From Motilibacter aurantiacus (GTDB lineage Bacteria > Actinomycetota > Actinomycetes > Motilibacterales > Motilibacteraceae): 64,000 bases of DNA. The translations under genes and the position numbers were made by a program. The stretch spans positions 62,001 through 126,000 of the forward strand of contig NZ_JAANNO010000004.1 of NCBI RefSeq assembly GCF_011250645.1. The letters run 5' to 3'. The notes under the pieces are model-generated. The model searched no databases. It worked only from the letters and a program-made list of their open reading frames with translations, and was not told the DNA's origin. Shown one piece after another: positions 48,018-56,375 of the stretch. The stretch's first letter is position 1; every line of letters starts with the position of its first letter.

Positions 48018-48166
48018 GCGTCTGGCGTGCCGCCTGTTGCTGTGCGCTGGCGATGTTCACCATCCACCCGGTGCCGAAACGGTCGATGCACCTGCCGAGC
48101 TCGTCGCCCCGCTCGACACGCTGCGCCGCGAGGCGGCCCAGCACGGCGCGTCCCGGTTGACCGCAG

Positions 48167-48718
48167 ATGTGGGGCCAGTCGCTCGGCCGGGAGGCGTTGG
48201 CCGGGTGTGCGGCGACCCCGCCGTCAGCACCGTGGTGGTTGGCAAGCACGGTGGTGGGCGGGGACGGAGCGATGCTCGACGTCGAGGAATACGGGCACCT
48301 GGACGGGGGAGGGACGTTCCTCGGCCCGGGGAACCCGCTCGCGGTCGATGACACGGCGCGCACGGTCGCCGGTGCTCAACGCGGAGCGCTGAGCGTGCGG
48401 GACGGCGGATGTGTGTTTCCCGGGCGCGCCCGGCCGCCGGCGTGGACGGACGCCCATGACGTCGTTCATCGGGCCGATCACGGCCCGACCGATGTGGACA
48501 ACTTGATACTGCTGTGCCGGAGTCATCACCGGACCGCGCACGAGGACAAGTGGCCTGTCGAGCACGACCCACGCGCCCCGGCCTGTTCCGGTTCCGCCAC
48601 CCCCCGCCAGGACGCCTGGCTCCGCGCCCGGCGCACCGTCGACCGCAACCGCGGAGGAACCCTGCCCCCACCTGGCTCGACGAGTGAGCCGCTCCCCCGC
48701 CCCCGCCACACTTGCCCC
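48167..48718 (+). pseudogene. Truncated HNH endonuclease of the 13E12/DUF222 repeat family
   Basis: Only the C-terminal HNH part is recognisable: GALSVRDGGCVFPGRARPP, AWTDAHDVVHRADHGPTDVD, NLILLCRSHHRTAHEDKW. The DUF222 domain that should precede it is absent, and upstream sequence (48018-48200) has no matching frame. There is no stop before the next gene, so the frame runs into it. This family is multicopy in actinobacterial genomes, and remnants are common. Confidence 0.65.
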
Positions 48719-49189
48719 GTGACCGAACGCCGGCTTCAGGCCCACGCCAGGGTCCGCCACGAGCCGGACCGCTCGTACACCGTGCTCGTGCAGGGGCCCG
48801 ACGGCGAGCGGGAGGTCGGCACCACGGCCGAGACCGGCCGGCTCGGCCCGCTCGCCCGCAGCGGTGCCGCGCGCCTGCACGGGGTGGACGAGGCCGAGGT
48901 GGAGCTGGTGTCCCTGGACGTGCCGAGGCCGCCGTACGGCCGGGACGGGCAGTGGGTGCGCGTGGTCCAGGTGGAGAACCTGCTCGACCCGTCGGAGGCG
49001 GAGCTTCTCGGACGCCCGGGCCGCGCGAGCTGGCTCGGGGGCGAGGGAGCCTGGCTCGTGCTGCTGTCCGGTGGCGCGGGTGTCTTCCCCGGCGAGCACC
49101 TCGACTTCGACCCGGACGTGACGCCGGCCGAGGCCGCCGAGATGGAGGCCTACGTCGACGGGGACCGGAGCTGGGACCAGCAGCGTTAG
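48719..49189 (+). CDS. Hypothetical protein
   Basis: 156 residues from the GTG at 48719. It is soluble and acidic toward the end (DVTPAEAAEMEAYVDGDRSW). Internal sequence such as HARVRHEPDRSYTVLVQGPD and GREVGTT-like strands suggests a small beta-rich domain. I do not recognise a family. There is no clear ribosome-binding site; it may be leaderless or read from the HNH remnant frame. Codon use is like its neighbours. Confidence 0.6.
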   Translation: MTERRLQAHARVRHEPDRSYTVLVQGPDGEREVGTTAETGRLGPLARSGAARLHGVDEAEVELVSLDVPRPPYGRDGQWVRVVQVENLLDPSEAELLGRPGRASWLGGEGAWLVLLSGGAGVFPGEHLDFDPDVTPAEAAEMEAYVDGDRSWDQQR

Positions 49190-49284
49190 CGGCTCAGGCC
49201 CACAGCTCCGCGACGAGCACGTGGGCGATCGCGAACGCGCCGGCGCTGTGGAACAAAGGCAGCGGCGAGCAGCTGTGCCGGCGA

Positions 49285-51174
49285 TCACCCCGAGGCCGAC
49301 AGCTCCGCGTCGTCCTGGAGCCGGAACTGGGTCCGGTAGAGCTCGGCGTAGAGGCCGCCCTGGGCGAGCAGCTCCTCGTGCGTCCCGCGCTCGCGGACCC
49401 GGCCGCCGTCGACGACGAGGATCAGGTCCGCCTCGCGGACGGTGGAGAGCCGGTGGGCGACGACGATGCTCGTACGCCCGGCCAGGGCGGTGTCGAACGC
49501 GCGCTGCACCGCCGCCTCGGACTCGCTGTCCAGGTGCGCCGTCGCCTCGTCCAGCACGACGACCCGCGGCGCCTTGAGCAGCAGCCGGGCGATCGCGAAC
49601 CGCTGCTTCTCACCCCCGGAGAGCCGGTAGCCGCGGTCCCCCACGACCGTGTCCAGCCCGTCGGGCAGGGCCTCGACCAGGTCCCAGACCTGTGCCGCGC
49701 GCAGCGCCTCGGCCAGCTCCGCGTCCGAGGCGCCGGGGCGGGCGTACAGCAGGTTCGCCCGGAGCGTGTCGTGGAACATGTGGGCGTCCTGCGTCACGAC
49801 GCCGATCGCGGCCCGCAGCGAGCGCTGCGTGAGGTCGCGGACGTCGACACCGCCGACGCGCACCATCCCGCTCGTGGCGTCGTAGAGCCGGCTGACCAGC
49901 GCGGTGATCGTCGTCTTCCCCGCCCCGGACGGCCCGACGAGCGCCACGAGCTGGCCGGGCTCGACGCGGAAGGAGACCTCGTGCAGGACGTCCGCGGACG
50001 TCCGGGAGTCGTGCGTCCCGGCCGCCTCCAGCGACGCGAGCGACACCTCGCTCCCCGCCGGGTAGCGGAAGGTCACCGCCTCCAGCTCCACGCTGGCGGG
50101 GGCGTCGGCGGGCAGGTCGCGGGCGCCGGGCCGGTCGTCCACCATCGGCTTGAGGTCGAGCACCTCGAAGACACGCTCGAAGCTCACGAGCGCGGTCATG
50201 ACGTCCACGTGCACGTTGGACAGCGCGGTCAGCGGGCCGTACAGCCGGATGAGCAGCGCCGACAGGGCGACGAGCGTGCCGACCTCGAGCGCTCCGTCGA
50301 TGGCCAGGATCCCGCCGATGCCGTACACGAGCGCGGTGGCCAGTGCGGCGATGAGCGTGAGCGCGGTGAAGAAGACGCGGCTGTACATCGCGGAGATGAC
50401 GCCGATGTCGCGCACCCGGGCTGCCTTGGCGGAGAAGTCGCGCTGCTCCTCGTCCGGACGGCCGAAGACCTTCACCAGCAGGGCGCCGGAGACGTTGAAG
50501 CGCTCGGTCATCGTCTGGCTCATCGCAGCGTTCAGCTGCATCGACTCCTGAGCGATCGCCTGCAGCTTGCGGCCCACCCAGCGCGCGGGAAGGACGAAGA
50601 CCGGCAGCAGCAGCAGTGCGACCAGCGTGATCTGCCAGGACAGGTACGCCATCGTCGCGACGACCAGCACCAGGCTCACGACGTTGCTGACGACCGCGGA
50701 CAGCGTCGTCGTGAACGCCTGCTGCGCGCCGATGACGTCGCTGTTGAGCCGGCTGACGAGCGAGCCGGTCTGCGCCCGGGTGAAGAACGCGATGGGCATC
50801 GCGGACACGTGGCCGAAGACCCGGCTGCGCAGGTCGTAGATCAGGCCCTCGCCGATGCGCGCGGAGTACCAGCGCTGGACGAGCCCGACCACGGCGTCGA
50901 GCAGGGCGAGCCCGGCGACGGCCAACGCTCCGATCACCACGACGCGCCTGGCCTGCGGGACGACCCCGTCGTCGATGATGACCTTGAAGAGCAGGGGCGT
51001 GACGACGCTGATCGCGGCGCTCGCGACGGTCAGCGCGAGGAACACGGTCAGCTCGAACCGGTACGGCCTGCCGAAGCGCAGGATCCGCACCAACGTGCCG
51101 CGCGACAGCTTGTGCCCGGCGACCTTGCCTGCGTTCTGGTACGAGCGCAGGGCCATCCACTGCGAGTGCGACAC
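49285..51174 (-). CDS. ABC exporter half-transporter (membrane plus ATPase)
   Basis: 629 residues, GTG start after GGAGGAGG. Six-helix ABC membrane domain (about 40-330) with RFELTVFLALTVASAAISVV, then an ATPase domain with Walker A GPSGAGKTT, signature LSGGEKQRFAIARLL, Walker B VVVLDEATAHLD and His in VAHRLSTVREAD. It should act as a homodimer, or as a heterodimer with an unseen partner, exporting lipid, drug or peptide. No cue to substrate is present. The region 49190-49284 after the preceding gene is empty. Confidence 0.93.
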   Translation of the reverse strand: MSHSQWMALRSYQNAGKVAGHKLSRGTLVRILRFGRPYRFELTVFLALTVASAAISVVTPLLFKVIIDDGVVPQARRVVVIGALAVAGLALLDAVVGLVQRWYSARIGEGLIYDLRSRVFGHVSAMPIAFFTRAQTGSLVSRLNSDVIGAQQAFTTTLSAVVSNVVSLVLVVATMAYLSWQITLVALLLLPVFVLPARWVGRKLQAIAQESMQLNAAMSQTMTERFNVSGALLVKVFGRPDEEQRDFSAKAARVRDIGVISAMYSRVFFTALTLIAALATALVYGIGGILAIDGALEVGTLVALSALLIRLYGPLTALSNVHVDVMTALVSFERVFEVLDLKPMVDDRPGARDLPADAPASVELEAVTFRYPAGSEVSLASLEAAGTHDSRTSADVLHEVSFRVEPGQLVALVGPSGAGKTTITALVSRLYDATSGMVRVGGVDVRDLTQRSLRAAIGVVTQDAHMFHDTLRANLLYARPGASDAELAEALRAAQVWDLVEALPDGLDTVVGDRGYRLSGGEKQRFAIARLLLKAPRVVVLDEATAHLDSESEAAVQRAFDTALAGRTSIVVAHRLSTVREADLILVVDGGRVRERGTHEELLAQGGLYAELYRTQFRLQDDAELSASG

Positions 51175-51230
51175 GTGCCTCCTCCGGCCGTCCGGGACCG
51201 TTGACAGGACGACCGGTCAACACAACACAG

Positions 51231-51262
51231 GGCCCGCGGGCGGGAAGTCCCGCCCGCGGGCC
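51231..51262 (-). terminator. Strong hairpin between the HTH gene and the ABC exporter
   Basis: GGCCCGCGGGCGGGA (51231-51245) and TCCCGCCCGCGGGCC (51248-51262) are perfect 15-bp arms with a two-base loop. It lies 45 bp after the HTH stop and 57 bp before the exporter start, so it ends the HTH message or attenuates read-through. Confidence 0.75.
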
Positions 51263-51306
51263 TGTTTCTCGCTGAGCGGACGGCCCGTCAGGGCCGCGCG
51301 GTCCCG

Positions 51307-51522
51307 TTACGAGGCTTTCTTCCCGCGCGTGGCTCCCCCACGGCCGCGCAGCTGGACCCCGGACTCGGTGAGCATCCGATGGACGAAGCCGTACGAACGG
51401 CCCGTCTCCTCGGCGAGGGCCCGGATGCTCGAGCCGCTCGAGTACTTCCGCTTCAGCTCGGTGGCGAGTTTCGCCCGGTCGTTGCCTGTGACCCGGGCGC
51501 CCTTCCTCAACTGATCGGCCAC
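51307..51522 (-). CDS. Small helix-turn-helix protein conserved in actinobacteria
   Basis: 71 residues: basic N-terminus, then a HTH KYSSGSSIRALAEETGRSYG followed by FVHRMLTESGVQLRGRGG and a basic tail GATRGKKAS. Near-identical proteins are widespread in actinobacteria and are presumed DNA-binding; their function is not known to me. Confidence 0.88.
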   Translation of the reverse strand: MADQLRKGARVTGNDRAKLATELKRKYSSGSSIRALAEETGRSYGFVHRMLTESGVQLRGRGGATRGKKAS

Positions 51523-51718
51523 TCCGTCGCCTCCTCGGGCGTCCCACCGTCGGTCGTGCCGGCCCCTCCCGACGATCAGGAGCGGCGTGTCCGGGGTGTA
51601 CCCGAATGATCGCCCCGAACACGTCTCGAAGCGGTCACAGAGCGAAAACTTCTAGTGATCCAGTGTGCAAACGTTCCCGGTGGGCCTTCGGCCACCGAGG
51701 ACGTGCCGCACGCTGCTC

Positions 51719-53326
51719 TCAGGCCAGGGCGACGAGGTCGGCGTACTCCGGGTTCCAGAGGTCCTCGACCCCGTCGGGCAGCAGCAGGACGCGCTCCGGG
51801 TCGAGCGCGTCGACGGCCCCCTCGTCGTGGGTCACGAGGACCACGGCGCCCTTGTAGCCGGCGAGCGCGGCGAGCACCTCGTCGCGGCTGGCCGGGTCGA
51901 GGTTGTTGGTCGGCTCGTCGAGCAGCAGCACGTTCGCGCTCGACACGACGAGGGTCGCGAGCGCGAGCCGGGTCTTCTCGCCGCCGGACAGCACGCCCGC
52001 CGGCTTGTCGACGTCCTCGCCCGAGAACAGGAAGGACCCCAGCACGCGGCGGGCCTCCAGCTCGGGAAGGTCCGGGGCGGCCGAGCGCATGTTCTCCAGC
52101 ACGGTCCGCCCGGGGTCGAGCGTCTCGTGCTCCTGGGCGTAGTAGCCGAGGCGCAGCCCGTGGCCGGGCTGGATCTCGCCGGTGTCCGCCTTCTCGACGC
52201 CGCCGAGGATGCGCAGCAGCGTCGTCTTGCCGGCGCCGTTGAGCCCGAGCACGACGACCCGGCTGCCCTTGTCGATCGCGAGGTCGACGTCCGTGAAGAT
52301 CTCCAGCGAGCCGTACGACTTCGACAGCCCCGCCGCCATGAGCGGGGTCTTTCCGCACGGCGCCGGCTCCGGGAACCGCAGCTTGGCCACCTTGTCCGAG
52401 GCGCGGATGTCCTCGAGCCCGGACAGCATCTTCTCGGCCCGCTTGGCCATGCCCTGGGCGGCCTTGGCCTTGGTGGCCTTGGCGCCCATCTTCGCGGCCT
52501 GGGCGAGCAGCACCGACGCCTGCTTCTCCGCGTTGGCCCGCTCGCGCTTGCGGCGCCGCTCGTCCGCCTCGCGGGCCTCGAGGTACGCCTTCCAGCCCAC
52601 GTTGTAGGTGTCGATCGTCGCGCGGTTCGCGTCCAGGTGGAGCACCCGGTTGACCGTCGCCTCGAGCAGGCCGACGTCGTGGCTGATGACGACCAGCCCT
52701 CCCTTGTGCCGCGGGAGGAACTCGCGCAGCCAGGCGATCGAGTCGGCGTCCAGGTGGTTGGTCGGCTCGTCGAGCAGCAACGTGGTGTCCGAGTCGGTCC
52801 CCGAGAAGAGGATGCGCGCGAGCTCGACACGGCGACGCTGGCCGCCGGACAGGGTGTGCAGCGGCTGGCCCAGCACACGGTCGGGCAGCCCGAGGCTCGA
52901 GGCGATCGTGGCCGCCTCGGCCTCTGCCGCGTAGCCGCCCTTGGCGGTGAACTCCGCGTCGAGGCGGGAGTAGCGGCGCATGGCGCGCTCGTGCGTCTCG
53001 GGGTCGACGCTCGCCATCTGGCCCTCGGCCTCGCGCAGGCCGCGCACGACCTCGTCGAGGCCGCGCGCGGAGAGGATCCGGTCACGGGCCAGCACGTCGA
53101 GATTGCCGGTGCGAGGGTCCTGGGGGAGGTAGCCGATCGCCCCCGAGTGCGTCACCGTGCCGGCCGCGGGCAGCCCCTCGCCCGCGAGCACCTTGGTGAG
53201 CGTCGTCTTGCCGGCCCCATTGCGGCCGACGAGCCCGACCCGGTCACCAGGGGCGATACGGAAGGAGACTTCCGACATCAGAATGCGGGAGCCGGCGCGC
53301 AGCTCCAGGCCAGTTGCGGTGATCAC
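51719..53326 (-). CDS. ABC-F family ATPase (ribosome-associated type)
   Basis: 535 residues with two ATPase domains and no membrane segment: Walker A GRNGAGKTT and GLNGAGKTT, signatures LSGGQRRRVELARIL and LSGGEKTRLALATLV. Between them lies the charged linker arm (YLEAREADERRRKRERANAE) typical of ABC-F proteins. These act on the ribosome, rescuing or protecting it (EttA/Uup/antibiotic-resistance types); the subtype is not clear. The 196-bp gap downstream (51523-51718) holds no gene. Confidence 0.92.
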   Translation of the reverse strand: MITATGLELRAGSRILMSEVSFRIAPGDRVGLVGRNGAGKTTLTKVLAGEGLPAAGTVTHSGAIGYLPQDPRTGNLDVLARDRILSARGLDEVVRGLREAEGQMASVDPETHERAMRRYSRLDAEFTAKGGYAAEAEAATIASSLGLPDRVLGQPLHTLSGGQRRRVELARILFSGTDSDTTLLLDEPTNHLDADSIAWLREFLPRHKGGLVVISHDVGLLEATVNRVLHLDANRATIDTYNVGWKAYLEAREADERRRKRERANAEKQASVLLAQAAKMGAKATKAKAAQGMAKRAEKMLSGLEDIRASDKVAKLRFPEPAPCGKTPLMAAGLSKSYGSLEIFTDVDLAIDKGSRVVVLGLNGAGKTTLLRILGGVEKADTGEIQPGHGLRLGYYAQEHETLDPGRTVLENMRSAAPDLPELEARRVLGSFLFSGEDVDKPAGVLSGGEKTRLALATLVVSSANVLLLDEPTNNLDPASRDEVLAALAGYKGAVVLVTHDEGAVDALDPERVLLLPDGVEDLWNPEYADLVALA

Positions 53327-53512
53327 GAGGGGCTCTCCGGTACGGCGGGTCGACGGGCGGACGGGGGCGGCGTCCCGCAGCGGGCGGGGCCGGACGCCGG
53401 CGCGTCAGGGCGTACGGACGGAAGGCACGACAGCAGTCTACGCCAGCACGCAGCGGCGGCTCGGCCTGGTTTTCCGGCCTCACAATCAGCGCGTGACGTA
53501 CCTAACGTCGCT

Positions 53513-53546
53513 GAACGGACGGTCAGGTACGGCGCATCCTTTGTCA
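53513..53546 (+). promoter_or_regulatory. Shared upstream motif, copy 1
   Basis: GAACG, ten bases, then TACGGCGCATCCTTT. The same arrangement, with identical 10-base spacing, occurs upstream of the next paralogous gene at 54929. It starts 86 bp before the TTG start. It could be a promoter or operator; I do not recognise it as a known box. Confidence 0.45.
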
Positions 53547-53598
53547 GGGGCGGCGATCCGCCCGCCCTCGACAATCTCGCACTCCGAGGAGTAGCCCT

Positions 53599-54906
53599 TT
53601 GCAGTTCCGACGGCTCCCGCTCCCCCGCCCCTGGACCTCCCGCACCGCCCCCGGCCGCGCGACCTCGCTGCGCTCGCGCGGCGCCGCACTGCTGACCGCG
53701 GGGGCCACGGCCCTCCCCCTCGTCGCCGCCCTCCCCGCGCCCGCCGCCTCGGCGGCCACGGTGACGGTTCCCAAGGCGTACTTCGGGATGCACCAGACCG
53801 CCCTCGGCAACGGCGTCTTCCCCGGCGTCCCCGTCGGCTCGGTGCGGCTCTGGGACGTCGGGGCCCTCTGGCGCGACGTCGAGCCCTCCCGGAACCGGTG
53901 GGACTTCAGCAAGCTCGACACCGCCGTCGCCACGAGCATCGCCAAGAAGGCCCAGCCGATGATCGTGCTCGGCCAGACGCCCACCTGGGCCGCCTCCCGG
54001 CCGACGCAGGCCAGCCCGTACGGGCCGGGCGCGGCGTCGATGCCGCGCAGCCTCGCCTACTGGAGGGAGTACGTCACGAAGGTCGCCCAGCGCTACAAGG
54101 GCCGCGTCCGCACGTACCAGATCTGGAACGAGCCGAACGTCGAGACGTTCTGGACCGGGACGCCCGCGCAGATGGCCCAGCTGACCCGGGAGGCGAGCAG
54201 GATCATCAAGCGCGTCGACAGGAACGCCACCGTCGTGAGCCCGGGCTTCGCGACGCGCCGCCCGACCAACATCCCGTGGATGACCCGGTTCCTCAAGGCC
54301 GGAGGCGGCGCCGCCGTCGACGTCGTCGCCCTGCACCTCTACCCCGCTCCGACCGCCGGCCCGGAGGGCTCGGTCGCGCTGCTCAACTCGGCCAGGCAGG
54401 CGCTGCGCAGAGCCCGCGTCTCCAAGCCGATCTGGAACACCGAGGTCAACTACGGCGCCGGCTACAACGGCGCGCCGCCGCGCAGCTACTCGGACTCGAC
54501 CGCCGCCTCGTACGTCTCGCGGACCCTGCTGCTGAATGCAGCCAACGGGGTGTCGCGCGTGTTCTGGTACGGCTGGGACACCCGCGGCTTCCTCGGCATC
54601 GACCTGAGCCGCGACAACCGGCAGACCCGGGCCGGGCAGGCCTACCGGATCACGCAGAAGTGGATGCAGGGAGCACGGCTGCAGGGGTGCACGGTGGACG
54701 GCCGACGTACCTACACCTGCACGCTGCGCTACTCGAGCCGCTCGTACGCCACGGTGATGTGGAACCCCTCGCGCGCCGTGCGCGTCCGAACCACGAAGTT
54801 CACGACAGGTGTCGAGTTCGTCAACGGCCGCACGCTGCGGTTCCGCGGCGCGCGCAACCAGACGGTCATCGGGAGCCCGGTGCTCCTGCGCAGCACCCGG
54901 CTCTGA
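53599..54906 (+). CDS. Secreted GH-A clan (GH39/GH5-like) glycoside hydrolase, paralog 1
   Basis: 435 residues from a TTG start supported by GAGGAG seven bases upstream. The signal peptide ends ASA before ATVTVPKAYFGMH. The (beta/alpha)8 fold shows the acid/base Glu in [16 protein letters not shown] and the nucleophile Glu in [14 protein letters not shown], in the order of clan GH-A retaining enzymes. A C-terminal beta domain of about 75 residues (CTVDGRRTYTCTLRYSSRSY to SPVLLRSTRL) follows. The substrate is unknown. It is a tandem paralog of 55010-56263. GH39 enzymes such as PslG act on exopolysaccharide, but that is only an analogy. Confidence 0.9.
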   Translation: MQFRRLPLPRPWTSRTAPGRATSLRSRGAALLTAGATALPLVAALPAPAASAATVTVPKAYFGMHQTALGNGVFPGVPVGSVRLWDVGALWRDVEPSRNRWDFSKLDTAVATSIAKKAQPMIVLGQTPTWAASRPTQASPYGPGAASMPRSLAYWREYVTKVAQRYKGRVRTYQIWNEPNVETFWTGTPAQMAQLTREASRIIKRVDRNATVVSPGFATRRPTNIPWMTRFLKAGGGAAVDVVALHLYPAPTAGPEGSVALLNSARQALRRARVSKPIWNTEVNYGAGYNGAPPRSYSDSTAASYVSRTLLLNAANGVSRVFWYGWDTRGFLGIDLSRDNRQTRAGQAYRITQKWMQGARLQGCTVDGRRTYTCTLRYSSRSYATVMWNPSRAVRVRTTKFTTGVEFVNGRTLRFRGARNQTVIGSPVLLRSTRL

Positions 54907-54928
54907 CGTATCGCGTCGGAACGCGGAT

Positions 54929-54962
54929 GAACGTTTCCCCCGCTACGGCGCGTCTTTCGCAA
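54929..54962 (+). promoter_or_regulatory. Shared upstream motif, copy 2
   Basis: GAACG, ten bases, then TACGGCGCGTCTTTC, matching the copy at 53513 in sequence and spacing. It begins 81 bp before the GTG of the second paralog. Conservation between the two upstream regions outside it is low, which makes the motif stand out. Confidence 0.45.
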
Positions 54963-55009
54963 TAGGGCCCAGACGGCCCGCTAGAAAAGGACTCGTGAGG
55001 AGAAACCCA

Positions 55010-56263
55010 GTGCCACACCGTCCGCTCCGTGCCCGCCTCGCCGGCCTCGCCGCCGCCGCGGTCGCAGCCCCGCTGCTCGCAGCCCTTCCCGCGTCCACCG
55101 CGTCGGCCGCCACCGTCACCGTCCCCCGCGCGTACTTCGGCCTGCACCAGGCCACGCTCGCCAAGGGCGTCCAGCCCGGCCTCCCCGTCGGGTCCGCCCG
55201 CCTCTGGGACGTCGGCGGGCGCTGGAACGAGGTGTCGCCCGCCCGCGGAACCTGGAACTTCACGGCCCTCGACACCGCCGTGAACACGGCGAACCGGTAC
55301 GGCGCGTCGCCGCTGGTCGTCCTCGGCGCGACGCCGGCCTGGGCGTCGTCGAAGGCCACGTCCCAGGACGTCTACGGCCTCGGCGCCGCGGCGATGCCCC
55401 GCAGCGTGACCTACTGGCGCGAGTACGTCACCGAGGTGGCGCAGCGCTACAAGGGCCGGGTCCGGGCCTACCAGATCTGGAACGAGCCGAACCTCTCCAC
55501 GTTCTGGACCGGCACGGTCGCCCAGATGGTGCAGCTCACCCGCGAGGCGCGAACGATCATCAAGCGGGTCGACCCGACCGCCACGGTGGTGAGCCCCGGC
55601 TTCTCGCTGCGCAACCCGAGCGACCAGGCGTACTTCCGCACCTTCCTGCAGGCCGGCGGCGCGAGGTACTCCGACGTGATCGGGCTGCACCCCTACCCGG
55701 CGCCGACCGCCGGCCCGGAGGGCTCGCTCGCGCTGATCAACACCGCCAAGGCGGCGATGGCGACCAGCCGGGTGAGCAAGCCGATCTGGAACACCGAGAT
55801 CAACTACGGCGCGCAGCTGAACAACGCAGGCGCGCCGCGGACGTACAACGACGCCAACGCCGCGTCGTACGTCGCCCGCACGCTGCTGCTCAACGCCGCC
55901 AACGGCGTCTCCCGCGTGTACTGGTACGCCTGGGACACGAAGGGCTACATGGGGATCGACCTGAGCCGTAACGGCCAGCCGACGCGGGCCGCCGAGTCCT
56001 ACCGCATCGTCGAGCAGTGGATGCTCAACAACCAGCTGCAGGGCTGCACGACGGACCGGGCGCGGACCTACACCTGCGTCCTGCGGTTCCGCGACGGCAG
56101 CTACGGCAAGGTGATGTGGAACCCGTCGCGCACCATCCGGGTCCGCACGACGGCGTCCACGACCGGCATCCAGTTCATCAACGGGCGGACGCTCACCTTC
56201 AAGGGCGCCCGCAACCAGACGGTCATCGCCAGCCCGGTGCTCATCCGCTCGACGCGGCTCTGA
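55010..56263 (+). CDS. Secreted GH-A clan glycoside hydrolase, paralog 2
   Basis: 417 residues from the GTG at 55010, with GAGGAG seven bases upstream as in its paralog. The signal is [20 protein letters not shown], ending ASA. The catalytic residues are conserved ([30 protein letters not shown]), and the C-terminal beta domain is retained ([20 protein letters not shown]). The two proteins align along their whole length, so this is a tandem duplication. A 14-bp-class terminator follows and a c-di-GMP enzyme gene lies downstream. Confidence 0.9.
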   Translation: MPHRPLRARLAGLAAAAVAAPLLAALPASTASAATVTVPRAYFGLHQATLAKGVQPGLPVGSARLWDVGGRWNEVSPARGTWNFTALDTAVNTANRYGASPLVVLGATPAWASSKATSQDVYGLGAAAMPRSVTYWREYVTEVAQRYKGRVRAYQIWNEPNLSTFWTGTVAQMVQLTREARTIIKRVDPTATVVSPGFSLRNPSDQAYFRTFLQAGGARYSDVIGLHPYPAPTAGPEGSLALINTAKAAMATSRVSKPIWNTEINYGAQLNNAGAPRTYNDANAASYVARTLLLNAANGVSRVYWYAWDTKGYMGIDLSRNGQPTRAAESYRIVEQWMLNNQLQGCTTDRARTYTCVLRFRDGSYGKVMWNPSRTIRVRTTASTTGIQFINGRTLTFKGARNQTVIASPVLIRSTRL

Positions 56264-56281
56264 CGCTCCCGTCCCCCCGCA

Positions 56282-56316
56282 CGGGCGGGCACCTGCATCC
56301 CGCAGGTGCTCGCCCG
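56282..56316 (+). terminator. Terminator hairpin after paralog 2
   Basis: CGGGCGGGCACCTGC (56282-56296) pairs with GCAGGTGCTCGCCCG (56302-56316): 15 bp with one G-T pair and a five-base loop, 18 bases past the stop codon. Confidence 0.75.
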
Positions 56317-56342
56317 TTCGTGCGAGTGAGGCGCGTTCCGAC

Positions 56343-56369
56343 CAAAGTCGTGGCGCCGGCTGCCGATCT
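56343..56369 (+). promoter_or_regulatory. Sigma-28 (FliA/WhiG)-like promoter
   Basis: CAAAGTCG, exactly 11 bases, then GCCGATCT. The sigma-28 consensus is TAAAGTTT-N11-GCCGATAA, so six of eight -10 positions and the AAAGT core match with correct spacing. The GTG start at 56376 is only six bases after the -10 element, so the transcript probably begins at or next to the start codon. Confidence 0.65.
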
Positions 56370-56375
56370 GCGGGC

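Noticed and set aside
48167-49189. One intact gene fusing the HNH remnant and the downstream hypothetical protein
   Set aside because: The frame is open throughout, but the two parts share no family and the HNH protein lacks its N-terminal domain; read as a remnant running into a separate gene.
51201-51222. GTTGAC...GTCAAC inverted repeat before the ABC exporter as an operator
   Set aside because: Only six-base arms with a ten-base gap and no adjacent regulator matching it; too weak to call.
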